This document shows positions 11,691-23,830 of a stretch of 64,000 nt of DNA, in pieces. Position 1 is the first letter of the stretch. The number at the start of each line of letters is the position of its first letter. A program made the translations under genes and the position numbers. Location of the stretch: NCBI GenBank assembly GCA_024734495.1, contig JALMQS010000187.1, positions 3,670,616-3,734,615 of the forward strand. The letters are read 5' to 3'. This DNA is from Forficula auricularia. Lineage: Eukaryota; Arthropoda; Insecta; Dermaptera; Forficulidae. The notes beneath the pieces were generated by a model. That model had not been told where the DNA came from. It made no database searches and saw only the letters and a list, made by a program, of their open reading frames with translations.

Positions 11691-12675
11691 CTTTTAATAG
11701 CAATTTTAAGTATTGCATAAAAACGATAAAAGTTAATTTGACTTAGACACCTCCAAGTGATAGTTTTCGATACCCTTAAGATATAGTAATATAGATATAG
11801 GAGTTTGGAAAAATAAAACGGGTTTTGTGGGCGTGCAAACTCGCTTTCAAATGAGAGTGGGCATTACTATAACTACCTCAGCTCCTGTAAATCACAGAGC
11901 AATAACATTTGAAACTTGAGATAGTAACTAGACACAGAATGATGAGCCTTTTGTCCAAATCGACATAAGCCTTGTACTTCTTTAATTAAAGATTGGGGAG
12001 AGATTTTTATATTTTTTTCTCAATAACGATTCGTAGGATCGGCTTAAAAATTGCTGTGCTTATTAAGCATGCCAAGTTGTATTATGTGTATTGGTTTTAT
12101 ATCGATTGAAACATTGGAAGACGACTAATTTAGAAGGGGAAAAATTGGTAAGACGATTTCAAATTAAGAGAGGCTATAAGAGAAATGAATTTCGATACCC
12201 ACAATACACAATTATACATAATTTTTGAATTGACTTATTGAGTTAAACAATTTATATTTAAAGTTGTTATTAAGATGGCTCTAGTCTGATAGCCTCTAGA
12301 AAAAGTTTTCAATTTTTCCTTCGATTTATAAAAATTTAAAATTTTTGTGTTGTATTTGTTTACAAAGTTGGTCAAGGTTCATTTCAAGATGATGACTACT
12401 TAAATCTTACACACTCTATTTACAAATTTAGCCGGATAAAATCTGGCTCCTACATACATTTATTGATTTGTACTGCCACCTACTAAAATGAACAAGTATT
12501 ATAAAACCATTCTATTGAAAATTATTCTATTAAGAATCTGCCAAGGTGTATCTTCTAAAGGACAGGAAATGTTGAGATTAACTAAGCGGAACTCCGAACT
12601 ATAATAAATTACAAAATTGAAAGTGGTTTTCTTTATTGATTAATTTTAATAAATGCTTTTTTTCTTCTTTTACAG
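11691..12675. other. Intergenic/5' flank of gene 1
   Basis: No coding exon or repeat was recognised. Upstream untranslated or coding exons of the gene that begins in view at 12676 may lie here or further upstream, but I cannot point to one. Confidence 0.4.
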
Positions 12676-12914
12676 TCATGGGTGCAAGGCGTGTGGCGCC
12701 CAATCATTATGTTGCTAGCGTCCATCACTCCGGGCATTCAAATCATTCCAATCACCTTCGGGGCTATTCAACTGACGATGGCGGCGGAGGAGGCAGTGAT
12801 AGGACCATGTCCGAATACATGATAGCCAACGAAAGAGTGGCTCCACCTCAGAGGAAGTATCTCTCTCATCAGCAACTGTCCGTTTCTCATCAGAGATCGC
12901 CATCCCCTCAGCCG
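12676..12914 (+). CDS. Two-TM membrane protein, first visible exon
   Basis: This exon follows a good pyrimidine tract and acceptor (ttcttcttttacag) and ends at a GTAAAG donor. Taking the ATG at 12678 as start, it encodes residues 1-79: MGARRVAPNHYV, a His/Asn-rich stretch, a poly-Gly run, and SHQRSPSPQP at the end. It joins in phase 0 to 15197, then 27967 and 28304, giving a 969-bp CDS and 322 residues. Because an acceptor lies only 2 bases upstream of the ATG, either the 5' UTR is on an earlier exon or coding begins still earlier. The protein has a long basic Ser/Pro/Arg-rich N-terminus, two adjacent membrane helices and a hydrophilic tail, so both ends are probably cytosolic. The family is not recognised, so no function is given. 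Confidence 0.8.
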
Positions 12915-12949
12915 GTAAAGCAAATGAATTCTTATATAATACTATGTGC

Positions 12950-13350
12950 AAGGCCCGCCTTCGGCGGCCCTCTTGCTAGCGAGGGCACACGCCCCCTGGG
13001 CACCCCAACCCACGAACCCCACCCTCACACCCCACTTCCACTCACCACACCCCCCGAAACCCACCCAGCACCCCCCCGCACCATGCACCCGTACCCAACC
13101 TCCGCCCCCCACCCCCGTACCACCCCACTACGCCTCTGGACCCTCACCTGAACCCCCCACTCCACCAACCCCGCACTACCACCCCGCACCCCACCCACCT
13201 CACCCCACTCCGTGCCCTCCACCCTCGCGCACTACACCCCCGCCTATCCTCCTGGATTCCTACCCCAACCATCGCCTCGACCCCTGCACCCTACTCTGCC
13301 ACTCTCCCCCATTCTACCCCCACCCCATACCCTAACCCACCCCGCACCCA
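12950..13350. repeat. C-rich, G-poor tract in intron 1
   Basis: About 390 bp made largely of C with some A and T and very few G on the plus strand, starting roughly 35 bases after the exon donor. It is not a clean tandem repeat. It joins directly to a reverse copy of repeat A, which has G/C runs at comparable sites. All overlapping Pro-rich open frames are composition artefacts. Confidence 0.7.
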
Positions 13351-13620
13351 GTTTTTGCATTTCTAGCCTTCTAGTGACCCACAGATTATGTATACAAAAT
13401 TTGGTTGGGTTAGATCCAAGAGCAAGAATTTTCATTTTTTGACCCTCCCCATTTTGGGTGGTTAGTTTTTGCATTTCTAGCTCTCTAGAGGCCCACAGAT
13501 TATGTATACAAAATTTGGTTGAGTTTGCTCCAAGGGCAAGAATTTACATTTTTTCACCCCTCCCCCTTTTTTTTGGGTGGTATTTGGAGGGAATTTTTTT
13601 AAACAAAAGTTGTTAGAAAT
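13351..13620 (-). repeat. Repeat A fragment
   Basis: Two tandem blocks containing gtttttgcatttctag and attatgtatacaaaatttgg correspond, reversed, to 2940-3160 of repeat A copy 1, including the attttgggtggt phrase. Confidence 0.6.
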
Positions 13621-13689
13621 AACATCCCCTACAACTTTTCTTATAATAAGCTTTAAGATTTTCGAATAATAAAATATTTTATAAATCGA

Positions 13690-13935
13690 AAGAGTTAAGT
13701 AAGTATCTTTTTTGAAAATTAGATGGTAAATTTTTAAAAAATCAAATGGCTGAAACCAAAATATATTATTAAGAACGATGCTAAATTTAAGGTCAAAATT
13801 TCAAAATTTTAGTGGAAATAATTTTAATTTAATTTAAAATTATTTCCACTAAAATCTTTGAGCCATCTAGTTGATTTTTGAAAAAATTTACCATCTAATT
13901 TTCAAAAAAAGATACTTAGCTCTTTCGATTTATTA
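13690..13935. mobile_element. Foldback repeat in intron 1
   Basis: Left arm aatcgaaagagttaagtaag...ttagatggtaaattttt and right arm aaatttaccatctaatttt...gctctttcgattt are inverted copies around a short inner palindrome at 13795-13855 (attttagtggaaataatttt). The inner sequence also pairs with 14150-14210 beyond the SINE. Confidence 0.55.
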
Positions 13936-14039
13936 AATAAATGAATGGTCCGCAGCCGAAAACTTTTTTCGGTGAAGCTTTATTTTTTGCTTTTCCGCTT
14001 GAATTGAGTGAAGTGAAAAATTTTGGTTTTTCTTATATT

Positions 14040-14220
14040 TATATTGCGAGTCGGAGAGATTTTTATCTCAAGGGTTAGATCAACTGCCCGGAAAGCATGT
14101 TGATTCTCAGGTTCAACTCCTGAGGGGATGAACCCCCTCTGATAAGCAATATAAAATTATTTCTACTAAAATCTTTGAAATTTTGACCTTAAATTTAGAA
14201 TCTTTCTTAATCAAATATTT
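14040..14220 (+). mobile_element. tRNA-derived SINE (S family), copy 1
   Basis: A B-box-like ggttcaactcc (14110-14120) and A-box-like region tagatcaactgcccgg (14077-14092) match the related SINEs at 49935 and 50240. The shared tail is ctgataagcaat...tttctactaaaatcttt. The A box is degenerate. Confidence 0.55.
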
Positions 14221-15196
14221 AATATTTAATATTTGAGTTAAATAAAACAATGAATCTCTACATCCAATTTTTAAAACCACTCACAATGAAAAATTATTTA
14301 TATATAAGTGTACCTAATATCTCTTCAGGACTTTACACTTTGAGGTAAAATTTACTTTCATTTTGTCAATTATAAATGAAAATATACTAATTATTTACAA
14401 GATCAAAACTGGATTTAATAATAAAGGTTTAGTGGTCCCTATATCCCCAAAAATGTCATGTGTGTATTCCTCCCTAATCTCACCAATGTTAGGTCACAGA
14501 ACAACACAATTTGAAACTAAAGCTATATAGATATCAGCAACATTTTTGTTAAATTGACAAACTTGTCTTTACTTCAAGCGTTCTTAAATTTATCGTTTTC
14601 TCAAAAATTAAAAAATTTAATGCTTTCATCATTTATTAGATATTCTTTGATCACAATAAATAAAAAATATGTCAGAACAGGGAATCAGTGAAGAAACAAT
14701 TATAATTAATTTTCGTTTTCGATTTATTTCCACTACTTTTATTTAGTAGATAATAATTTAGTTTGTAATTATTAAAATAAATAAAAGAAGGAATTTTCAA
14801 AGATTATTCAGATTGAAATAAAAAATATTAGCTGTATTGAGTTTTTAAAAACAGAAGATTGAGAATTTTTTATTTTTATGTAAAGGGTGGAAATGAAAAT
14901 AATGTCTCATAAAGATAACGTAATTTGTTAGTTAGAACTATTTGTTTCCAATTTAAGCGTGATTGATTTCATTGTGGAAAACAGCGTATTTTGGGAAAAT
15001 TAAAATTTATGAATTATTATTGACCTGAGAAAGAAGAAAGAAAACTTTTCTACGATAATTGTGAAGGACCAAATTGTGATCAATATTTCTATATTTAAAA
15101 ATATGAGTATCGGAGTTCTGGATAATTAAGTTCAATAAATATGATAAACGAACCGCTAGAGTGCTCATTATTAAAATGTATATTTGGTTGGTTTAG
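14221..15196. other. Intron 1 sequence of gene 1
   Basis: AT-rich intron sequence with no recognised element. Confidence 0.5.
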
Positions 15197-15363
15197 CCCA
15201 GTCGACAACATCGACTTCAAGTGCCTACACCTTCTACACCTCACAATGGACGTGCTCCGAGCGTCGCTAGCTACGCAAGAAGCTACGGCGGTAGGAGTTA
15301 CGATAACGACGGGTCCGAAATCTATGTCACAAGTGCTGCATATAAGGCACCTTCGGAAATCAG
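15197..15363 (+). CDS. Two-TM membrane protein, exon 2
   Basis: Bounded by a gtttag acceptor and a GTAACG donor, 167 bp, entering in phase 0 and leaving in phase 2. It encodes residues 80-134: PSRQHRLQVPTPSTPHNG, then a Ser/Tyr/Arg-rich stretch (ASYARSYGGRSYDNDGSEIY) and APSEI. It contains no membrane segment and looks disordered, consistent with a phosphorylatable cytosolic N-terminus (inference). A longer open frame in another register covers the same bases but ignores the splice sites. Confidence 0.8.
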
Positions 15364-15730
15364 GTAACGGACCTTATTACCAGGGCACTAAATATTTTTT
15401 ATTATTGAAAATATACTTTTCGCTTTTACATAAGTACGGCTTTAAAATTTGGTGTAGTACAGGTGAGTTGGATAAAATTTTCCCTATATTATTGTACTGG
15501 AAAAGTAGGTACCTATATAGATTTAGCGTTGCTTTCTTCTGCTAAAAAATATGTAAAAGCGCAAGTAAAATTGGAAATGTATAGAAGCAGCTTATTCGTC
15601 GATTTATTTACTTCATCACTTCTATAGAATAGGGACTAGAACTCTTATCTTTTTCTTCTTCTTCTTTCTTTAAATTCATATTCTCCAATTCTCCACAGTA
15701 GTGAGGGCAAGCTTAAAATCAAAATTAAAT

Positions 15731-15912
15731 TGAAAGTTTTTGTGCCGAGATACCAGAATTTTTATATATTGAAGGAGACAATAAGAGGTGTCTTCTGCTG
15801 GAATTATAAATTTTATTTATTTATAACGGAAACTATTATAGTCTCGTTATAAATAAATAAAATTTATAATTCCAGCAGAAGACACACTCTTTTTATTGTC
15901 TCCTTCAATTAA
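15731..15912. mobile_element. Foldback F3 family, collapsed copy
   Basis: Same arms as 11433-11690 (gaaggagacaataa...gtcttctgctggaattataa and its inverse). The centre is deleted to ggaaactattatagtctcg, leaving only part of the hammerhead-like core. Confidence 0.6.
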
Positions 15913-16509
15913 AATCAAAAGTTTATCTTGAATAGATGTCAACTATTTTATAAATATCGAAAAAACATTGATAATTTATCTAGTTACTAATAGAGATCCC
16001 TAGTCTTGTTAAAACAGGAAACAAGATATAATTGTTAAAATCCTTTGTTGGTAACCTTCTTAGGGGCCAGATATAAGACACTGAGTTTTAGATCTCACTG
16101 AATGAGCACAAGAAAATTATTTGAATTTATGATAATACTAAATTTTTTCTACATGAATCCAGAATACTTTGCCGAATTCGTTAATTTATTTCAAACCTAT
16201 ACCTACATATATCAATATATCAGAAACATTTCACATATGATTTCTGATGTAGTTTTATGGTAAGCCAGAAATTTTTTTAGTTTTATTCTTCTAGTTTAAA
16301 ATTGGTACTGTTTTATTTATTAGTCATAAAGCAAATATATAATTTTCTCTTCTAATATTATGTCTTTTTTAATGGTCAAACTAAATCGATCCACTTAATA
16401 ACAATGATATAATTGTGTCCCATTTTACTCGTTCAATAATTTCTAAGACCTAAGAAGTAAAAGTGAAACCGTGTAAAATAGCAAACCCTATTTATATATT
16501 GTTTATAAG

Positions 16510-16890
16510 TAGGGTGACCATTTTATCCGCGGTCCAATCCGGGACATTGACCCCCCCCCTCCACCCCATTAACAAAAAAAAAAAAATTCCAAAAATATTT
16601 AAATGAAAAACTAAAATGAAACATGAAAATACAGTAAAAAAAATATTTATAGTATAGTAAGTGGGTAGTGACTGAAAACATAATACCCTTAGAACAGTGA
16701 ATGCATTCATATAGTCATGTACGCAGAAACGCGCGAATAAAATGTACCTAATCGAATATTACAATATCCACATAATATGATGAATTATCTAATTCGGGAC
16801 ATTTTCCGGAACATGTATCAATACGGGCCACGGGGCTTTAATCCGGACTGGCTCTGGAAAATCCGGAACTAATGATCACTGGTCACCCTA
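16510..16890. mobile_element. hAT-type MITE
   Basis: Ends TAGGGTGACCA and TGGTcACCCTA-type inverse (16510-16520 and 16880-16890), flanked by 8-bp direct repeats tttataag (16502-16509) and tttatagg (16891-16898) differing at one base. An 8-bp target duplication and the terminal sequence fit hAT. Internal inverted words are ccggtccaatccgggac-like and ccggactggctctgg; there is no transposase. Confidence 0.75.
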
Positions 16891-16984
16891 TTTATAGGTT
16901 AGGCACACACGATTCAAATTGCGAGAAATCTTCTTATGTTTCTAGGGAGTTTCTCTGTCAATCCAGATGACAGGCACTGAATGT

Positions 16985-17120
16985 AGGTAAAAACCATTTA
17001 CTTTGCGACATACAACCAGTGCCTGTCATCTGATTGGCCACCCCCAAGTGCCTCCATTTACCATCTACCGTTTGTTAGTGGTAAAAACCATTTACTTTGC
17101 GACATACAACCGGCCCTTAG
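16985..17120. repeat. MITE-like repeat with tttgcgacatacaacc ends
   Basis: The phrase taaaaaccatttactttgcgacatacaacc occurs twice in direct orientation (about 16988 and 17082). The second is followed by ggccctta, the terminus seen in the minimal palindrome at 45940-45983. Confidence 0.5.
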
Positions 17121-17929
17121 GGTTCTTTACCATATCCTCTACAAAAACATTGTTTCTTTCTGGATTATGATGGAGTTGCAATCTAGGGTAGTACTGTAAC
17201 TATAAAGGTATAACAGGTGCACTCACACAGGTCCCAGCCAATAGGGGAGGTTTCATTTGAAAAAGTCCAAGAGATAAAAATGAATTGTAGTAATAGCAAA
17301 TTTTTCAAAAATAAAATTTAACTAAAATTAAAAAAAAAATTCAATTCTAAACTTCTGAATAAATGAAATGGAGACTGGTTGTTGACAAAATTGGACAGCC
17401 TTGATATTTAATCCAAAGCACACTCACTGTTAGAGAAAGTTTTCAAATATACAGCGAACTTGTATATATTTGGCAAGACAGGTTGAGTTAGCAGGAGGCT
17501 GAAAAATGAATGGCTTAAAAAACCTATGTAATCTGATTGGGACGATAGATAATAAATATCTGCTTGGTTCGCTCATGTGGAACAAACCAACAGTGAGAAG
17601 GATAGAGAGAGAGTTGAAACTGAAATATATTTTTAATAAACGAGATTGAAGAAAAGAACTTAGCAAATCAGGAAGAAAAACAATCTCTTTTATTTCAGCC
17701 TAGGCTATTGAAATTCAATTCGATTTTTGAACCTCCTCATTCTTGGGGTAAATATCGAATAATATAATTAAGTATTCGAATAAAAAGTATAGAAAAAAAA
17801 TAGATTTAATTTTCCCAAATCAATTTTTTTTTAGTTTTGTATAGAATGGCCACCACTAATTTTTATGTTGAGGGCTGCATTGAGCAAAAAATATTGACTT
17901 AGCCATTTTTTCCACTTCCTAAGATAGGG

Positions 17930-17934
<5 letters not shown>
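17121..17934. other. Intron 2 sequence of gene 1
   Basis: No element was recognised. A 78-codon minus-strand frame at 17430-17666 shows no recognisable motif. Confidence 0.4.

Positions 17935-17974
<40 letters not shown>
17935..17974. repeat. (TA)n microsatellite
   Basis: About 20 uninterrupted TA units. Confidence 0.95.
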
Positions 17975-17980
<6 letters not shown>

Positions 17981-19420
17981 CACTTTCATAATTACTCTTA
18001 AAAATATTTGCATTTTAGAAAGTGTTTGCTATCTGATTTACATATTTTTATATGATATTTTTGAATAATTATTACTTAAACCAAGGGTTAAGTAACTCGA
18101 AAAAATCATCAACTTACCAAACAAAGCATTCACAATCAAAAATTTGAAAAGAAAAGTGATATAAGTTTGGTTTATATACAGCAGTTGCTTACGTCTATAA
18201 ACTATTAACCTCTTATTTCATTTATGCCTTTGAAAAAAGAGATACTACTTGTATCGAACATAGCTTGAATCCATTGAGAACAGCTTTAGAAATAAGCCTA
18301 AAAATGTGTGAAGATGTATTCACTAACAACAATAAATATAAATAACATCCAAGAGATTGCCAGAATTAGTTTATAATATCTAGAAAAAATAGCGAAATAT
18401 GTTTCGGTTTCATTTACCTACTTCATCTAGATAATAAAAATAGCTAATAGACCAGAATGTTTAACATACGAAACGTCTCAAAATTAATTATTAAGTGCTA
18501 TTATTATTATTAACTACCAAATTCTCGATAACCTAAAACTACATTTTGTAATTAAATGATAAATTCTGAAAATTGTTAAACCAACTTAAGAAAAAATAAT
18601 TTTCAATGTCTTTAGTGATAAATTTATAAGATTTATTAAAAGAAAAAAATAATAAACTAGAACTATCACAATAGTCACATTCCTGGCTACGTGTCTGAAT
18701 AAAAGAGAACTAAAGTATATATGTTTAACAATTTATTTATTTATTAAGCTGTCTGTTATTTTTGCATTAAGTAAAAAGAGATATGAGTTTTGTTAGAGAA
18801 ACTTCCTCCTAATGAAAAATTGAATTACAAAAGCCCTAATAATAATTCATAAATATTCTGTGTTTTTAAGTAATGAAATTGTTTCTTGATGAACTAAATA
18901 GATAACACTTTACAAAGAAAAAGGGGAAAAGGATATTGATGAAAATATTAAAAAGAGGTCGGATCTATATTTATTTCCTTTTGATATTTTTACTCAGAAG
19001 AACTTAACGTAGGTATATGTATATAAATATACAGGAGAGGATAATCGAGACTAAACATTTTATTTTCCTTTCATTGTTTCTTGATTAATCATTTTCATTT
19101 GATCAATTTTTCTTCTAATTTCTTTTTTAACTGAATTTGCTTTTTCTAAAATATTATTTAGATCTATTAATATAGTTATAGTTCTTCATTCAATGGATCA
19201 ATATATCCGAAGTAATTTATTATGTAGCTAGCTCACTTGTTAAGAATTACTGCATTATGTAGCTAGCTCTACCACTTGTTAAGAATTACCTCAAGTTTTC
19301 TAGATAATTTACAATAATTTGTTAGAAAGAGTAGCTAAGGCATTTTTGAGGTACCGAATATTATAGAGTATCTATCGATGGCATAAGTCTCATAGATATA
19401 GCTTTAATAAAGGCCTATCT
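17975..19420. other. Intron 2 sequence of gene 1
   Basis: AT-rich. A short direct repeat near 19220-19290 (attatgtagctagctc ... cttgttaagaatta, two copies about 43 bases apart) is the only structure seen. Confidence 0.45.
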
Positions 19421-19423
19421 AAG

Positions 19424-19597
19424 GCGGCCCACACACGATCAACTTGGTTGTCAACCTTGTAGTCAACATGCAATATCAAACTGATTTGATCTTACCTCAA
19501 CTTGGTCATCAACATGAAATATCCATCACCACAGATGATCAACTTGATCGTCAACATGCCATGTTGACGACCAAGTTGATCGTGTGTGGGCCGCTTA
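19424..19597. mobile_element. Small MITE with tandem inner inverted words
   Basis: Termini gcggcccacacacgatcaac and its inverse gttgatcgtgtgtgggccgc are near-perfect. The interior repeats the theme gatcaacttgg/gtcaacatg in both orientations, so the whole element folds back on itself. No transposase. Confidence 0.7.
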
Positions 19598-20325
19598 AGC
19601 AAATTAACTTGTATTCATTATTTAAAAATGCTTTGTATATATGATAGGTAGCAAATTTCAAACCATCTTTGAGAACATGAAATGATTCATTCTCTTCTAG
19701 TGGCTTTAAATTTGATCATCTGGTGGAGAACGCTCGGATGATTCTTGAGGGGTTTCTGGTCGGATGCTCTTTGCTAGTGTATAAGACATGCGAATTTTAA
19801 ATCCTCTGAGTTTCCGCTTTGTTTGATAAAGAAAAAATAAAAAATTGAAACGGCAACGGGAAATGGCGTGACCTGGAATACACGTGAGGAAGCCCACCTG
19901 GCCATCTTCATTAACTTATCAAAGGATCGCGCTAATCTTTTCTGTAACATAAAGACCTGGAATTTGGTTAAAAAACAATTCAAAATCATTTCACATAAAA
20001 AGAATCCGGAGAAGTGAAGACTTCTCGTATTTCCGGAATATCCATTCAAACACCGCTTAAAGAATCTGACTCAAGAAACATTCCAGCTTTTCAAATAGCT
20101 TTGCGTCTTATGCAGAAAATAGTCATAATCTCTGGATGGCTTAAAACAAGACATACATGCTTATAAGTATCTTATTTTAAACCTATTAAATTTGTTAAAT
20201 TCATTGATGATTTTTTCTTTGAACAAGTTTTAATTACTCAAATTAGCACTCGTGTAATTAAATAAATTCGGCCAAATCGAATATTTTGTTTATGGTTTTA
20301 CTTAATACAATTAACCTACTCACAC
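19598..20325. other. Intron 2 sequence of gene 1
   Basis: Positions 19700-20060 are less AT-rich and hold two overlapping minus-strand open frames (63 and 91 codons). I see no domain or splice pattern to support a gene. Confidence 0.4.
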
Positions 20326-20440
20326 TTCAAAATACACAAAAAAGTGATTCATACCTAAGATTAAATATTATTTTTCACGACTTTGATTTCAAAATTTGTT
20401 TATAAACTGATTACTAATAAAGGTCATGCTGAGTTAAATA
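20325..20440 (+). repeat. Direct repeat D, copy 1
   Basis: About 115 bp matching 20688-20805 with scattered differences (aaaaagtgattaataagatt, ttaaatattatttttcacga, ttgtttataaactgatta, aaaggtcatg.tgagttaaat). Confidence 0.7.
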
Positions 20441-20687
20441 TCCTCCCTTGTGACTACTGATGATGTCCTACACTAATATAAAGAGTAGCTTTACAAGGGA
20501 AATTAGATGATCGCAACCAGTTCTAGACCTGCTTAATTAATTCCAGATGCAACCAGCACGATTGGTATTGGGATGGAGTAAATAAGTAGACAGAAAGAGG
20601 ACTGTCTTGTTTAAAAGCTTTCCGTGCGGCATCGTTTTTATTTTATCCTTTTTTGTTCCCAAACTTCTCTTCCTTATGATATAATAT

Positions 20688-20805
20688 AATTTCCAAAACA
20701 CACAAAAAAGTGATTAATAAGATTAAATATTATTTTTCACGACTCCTATTGATTTGAAAATTTGTTTATAAACTGATTAATAATAAAGGTCATGGTGAGT
20801 TAAAT
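20688..20805 (+). repeat. Direct repeat D, copy 2
   Basis: Second copy of the repeat at 20325. The intervening 250 bases show nothing recognisable. Confidence 0.7.
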
Positions 20806-21190
20806 GTCCGTCCATGTGCTTATTAGTAGAATAGGTAATCGTACATTAGCCCATTTTGGCAATGAGACTAGCTCTTAAAATAAAAGTCCGTAGAGTATGA
20901 CTCATCGGCTCCAGACTATAATTTGCTTCCAAGCCCTGGGAGAGAGTCAGAAAATGCTTCGATAAAAAAATTAAAACGCTCTCCACGTTGAGAATTAGGC
21001 GGAGCTTAAAACTCATTCTCTGGAAAAATAGTTAATTACCATTAACAAGTTAAAAATAAAATAAATATTTACCTTTACTAAAAAAAGAAAAAAACTTCGT
21101 TTCGTATTATTTTTTAAGTATCCCAATTTTTTTATTCTTAACTATTAGTATAATTTTGGGTCAATTCATAACAAATTTAAGACATTTTTT

Positions 21191-21517
21191 ATGAAATCTT
21201 ATTTTTTATATAGAAAACCCTACTGTTTCTATGTCACCGATGCCAGTACTGGTACGATAGATGATTTTATCCGCCTGAAGAAAATAATGGAATATCGAAT
21301 ACATTTACCACATATCTCTGAACTTACGAAAGTTTTTATTAAAGCAATAAAAATCGTTAATGAAATTCGTAGTCAGGGTGCTAACTCCCGATCTTGCAAA
21401 ATTGCACTGACAAGCTATGGTTCTGAAAAAAACAATTTTGGGACCATAGCTATTATAACAACTCCTTTTAATTATGAAAATATTCTATTAGAAATTTCAG
21501 CTTTCTTTGATTTTTGA
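21191..21517 (+). CDS. Hypothetical ORF, 108 codons, tail inside repeat A
   Basis: An ATG-initiated frame of 108 residues containing HISELTKVFIKAIKIVNEIR and KIALTSYGSEKNNFGTIAII. No signal peptide, membrane helix or known motif is recognisable. Its last ~15 codons (from about 21465) coincide with the start of an inverted repeat A copy, so the stop is repeat-derived. It lies in intron 2 of gene 1. It could be a remnant of a mobile-element protein, a captured exon, or chance. Confidence 0.25.
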   Translation: MKSYFLYRKPYCFYVTDASTGTIDDFIRLKKIMEYRIHLPHISELTKVFIKAIKIVNEIRSQGANSRSCKIALTSYGSEKNNFGTIAIITTPFNYENILLEISAFFDF

Positions 21518-22130
21518 TTGAAAATATTTTTAAACTCCCACCCCCTCTTTTTTGGCTAACATAGTGTCATTTTCATAAGGTCGTATAGGGTGCATGTTCG
21601 AAATTTCGTACAAATCGATCAAAGGGTCTAGGAGTTATATTGGCCCCGAAAAAAAGAATAGGACTTTTTATTATAGGTCACTTTTATAGTAAATTTTCTT
21701 TTTCTTTGTTTTTTTAGTTTGGAAATTTTATAATTTTAATTTTTTAAGAACCCCCCCCCCCCCCCCCCTTTAATTTTTTGTTCACTTTGAATCAAAATTT
21801 AATCAGCTCTTAATCTCAATGGTCCAAAGCTACATGTGAAATTTTGTTTTGATATTCCCACTAGTTTTTGAGCTAAAGCGTACACAGAATTTGATAACGT
21901 ACCTACTAACTGAGACTTTTACAAAATAATTAATATATAGTAAAATATAATTTTTTTGATGATTACTCTTTAAGGATTTTTTGTAGACCAAAACGCCATG
22001 GTTTCGACTCAATTTTTTTTTATCAAAATAGTTTCAGCCTTTTTTGAGATATTACGAAAAAAGGAAGCAAAAAAACACTTTTTTATGCACGATTACAATA
22101 CTAAGCCATACCCTGTATAAACTTTATTGA
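21465..22130 (-). mobile_element. Repeat A, copy 3
   Basis: Reverse orientation: cgattacaatact near 22090, agccgtttttgagat-like at 22030, the C-run of about 20 at 21750, and atttcagctttctttgattttt at the left end. It matches copies 1, 2 and 4. Boundaries are approximate. Confidence 0.65.
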
Positions 22131-23190
22131 ACTTTCATTTAATATCAAACTTTACTCCACAAAATTCAAATCTTTCGCAATTTTGACAAATTACATAAAT
22201 AAAATACTCAGAGATTAGCAAGATAGCTATGAAATTATTACTAAATTTCTCTAAAACCTGTATGTCCCTGTTCGATTGACCACACACCATATTTTGGGCG
22301 AACGGTGATCGTGGTTTATTGATCTCACTCCGAACTTGATCTGAATAGAGAAGATACAGTTATCTAATGCATTGTTGATACTTAGCTTTGCTATCCGTGA
22401 ATAATTCTTATTTATAAATATTTTGTCAGACTATCTCAGTACTGTACAATAAAATAGATAATAGAATTTAACATCTGTTTTTCTCTTATTCCTTTCAAGA
22501 AAATTTTTCTTTTGTATTTTTCTTTTTTCTTTTTATTTTATTTTGTACTTGACTTTAATATATTCCATGACATGATCATTGGCAGTTTTAATGTATATTA
22601 ATAGAAGTTTATTTTCTTCCGAACAAGACAACTAACGTTCTACTAACAAGTCAGGATTAACTCGGGTCATCATATCTAGGAAAGAAACCAAATGTTGAAA
22701 GGAAAGTGATAGAGTGAATGTTCTTATTTGGATGTGATAATTTATTCCGTTCATAATTCTCACTTGCAAATGACAGTTAGATTATAAAATCGAAAGGATT
22801 TAAGTGAGTGGGTGGTTTGCAATTGTGTGGTTCAACTGGTTGGGCAACCTTTCATTTGCTTAATGAGAAATCTAATAGAACAAGATTGAAATTTATATTC
22901 TTACATATATTATTATATTTACCTAAATATTTCTATTTCTAATAATATTATATCTTTCAAACATTTTAAATTTTGCAGGTTAAATAAATAATTAATTTAT
23001 GTGCAATTTATATACCCATATATGTATAACTATTGAGGCACCTAGTATATTCTTTTGTCATGGGGTGTGGTTTAAATTTTTTTCAAAGATTAAGTTGATA
23101 CTAGTATAGTAAATAAATTTCAGTAATTATAAAAAATTTCATGAAAATCAAACATTCTATCTACTTTTTTTTATGATAGTGATGCAAAAG
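22131..23190. other. Intron 2 sequence of gene 1
   Basis: No element recognised. Confidence 0.45.
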
Positions 23191-23194
23191 TTGC

Positions 23195-23450
23195 TGCCCC
23201 TTAGTCCAGGGTAGACCTCTCGCGAAAAGAAGAGAAAAAATTACAGCATCTTTTGAATGACAGAAGCTTAAATTTCTCGGGAAAGTTGGTGGCAGGAAGC
23301 AAGTTCCAGTCTCTAGAATTCATAGGAAAAAACATATTTGCGAATCCATTTGTTCGACCTGTTTTAAATTTGAACGTTTTGAAAAACACAGATTTCTTAC
23401 AAATGAGGCTTTAGTGTGAATTATGGAATTTATCTCGTCTCCACCCACGG
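23195..23450 (-). mobile_element. LINE 3' fragment (Jockey-like C-terminus), diverged
   Basis: Minus-strand frame encodes FKTGRTNGFANMFFPMNSRD followed by WNLLPATNFPEKF, the Arg-Thr...Phe...Arg-x-Trp-Asn-x-Leu-Pro pattern near the C-terminus of Jockey-like reverse transcriptase proteins. Only about 80 residues are present. Confidence 0.6.
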
Positions 23451-23754
23451 CATGGTTTATAATAAATAAATATATATATGTTACTAAAAAGAACACAAGC
23501 AGTTAAAAATCTCGTCGCCAGAAGCCTTAATTCATTTTAAACATACATATTTCATTTTATTTTTTTCATTTCAAAAGATTTAAATGACACTTCCGCTAAT
23601 TCTAAACGTGAGTAATGTTTTTATATACCTTGTTTCTTTTAATTATTAAGGTTACAAGAAGAAGGTGCGAAACCTATAAATATAGCTTGACTCTTGAAAA
23701 AAAGACTAGGTGAAAGAACTTTAGACATATTCAAGGTCTTTGTGAAGTCTTTAA

Positions 23755-23830
23755 AAATTGAAGGTTGTACATTTTGGGAAAGATAGAAACTGGAAGAAAT
23801 TCCAATCCTTTTAAATTTTTATTTATAAAC
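23755..23830 (-). mobile_element. LINE 3' fragment, very short
   Basis: gggaaagatagaaactggaagaaattccaatcc resembles the region tgggaaagatagaggctggg / agagttccagttcc of the LINE at 43965-43995. Highly diverged. Confidence 0.4.

Noticed and set aside
12946..13442. Long Pro/Thr/His-rich open frames
   Set aside because: They exist in several frames and both strands because the sequence is C-rich; the region is intron.
13040..14150. tRNA gene at the 14075 tRNA-like sequence
   Set aside because: A and B boxes are present but no cloverleaf ends; repeated SINE body shows it is a SINE.
15141..15545. 134-codon frame over gene 1 exon 2
   Set aside because: It is out of register with the phase-consistent exon at 15197-15363.
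19706..20049. Two minus-strand frames as a gene
   Set aside because: Overlapping in different frames, no motif, no convincing splice sites; kept only as a note.
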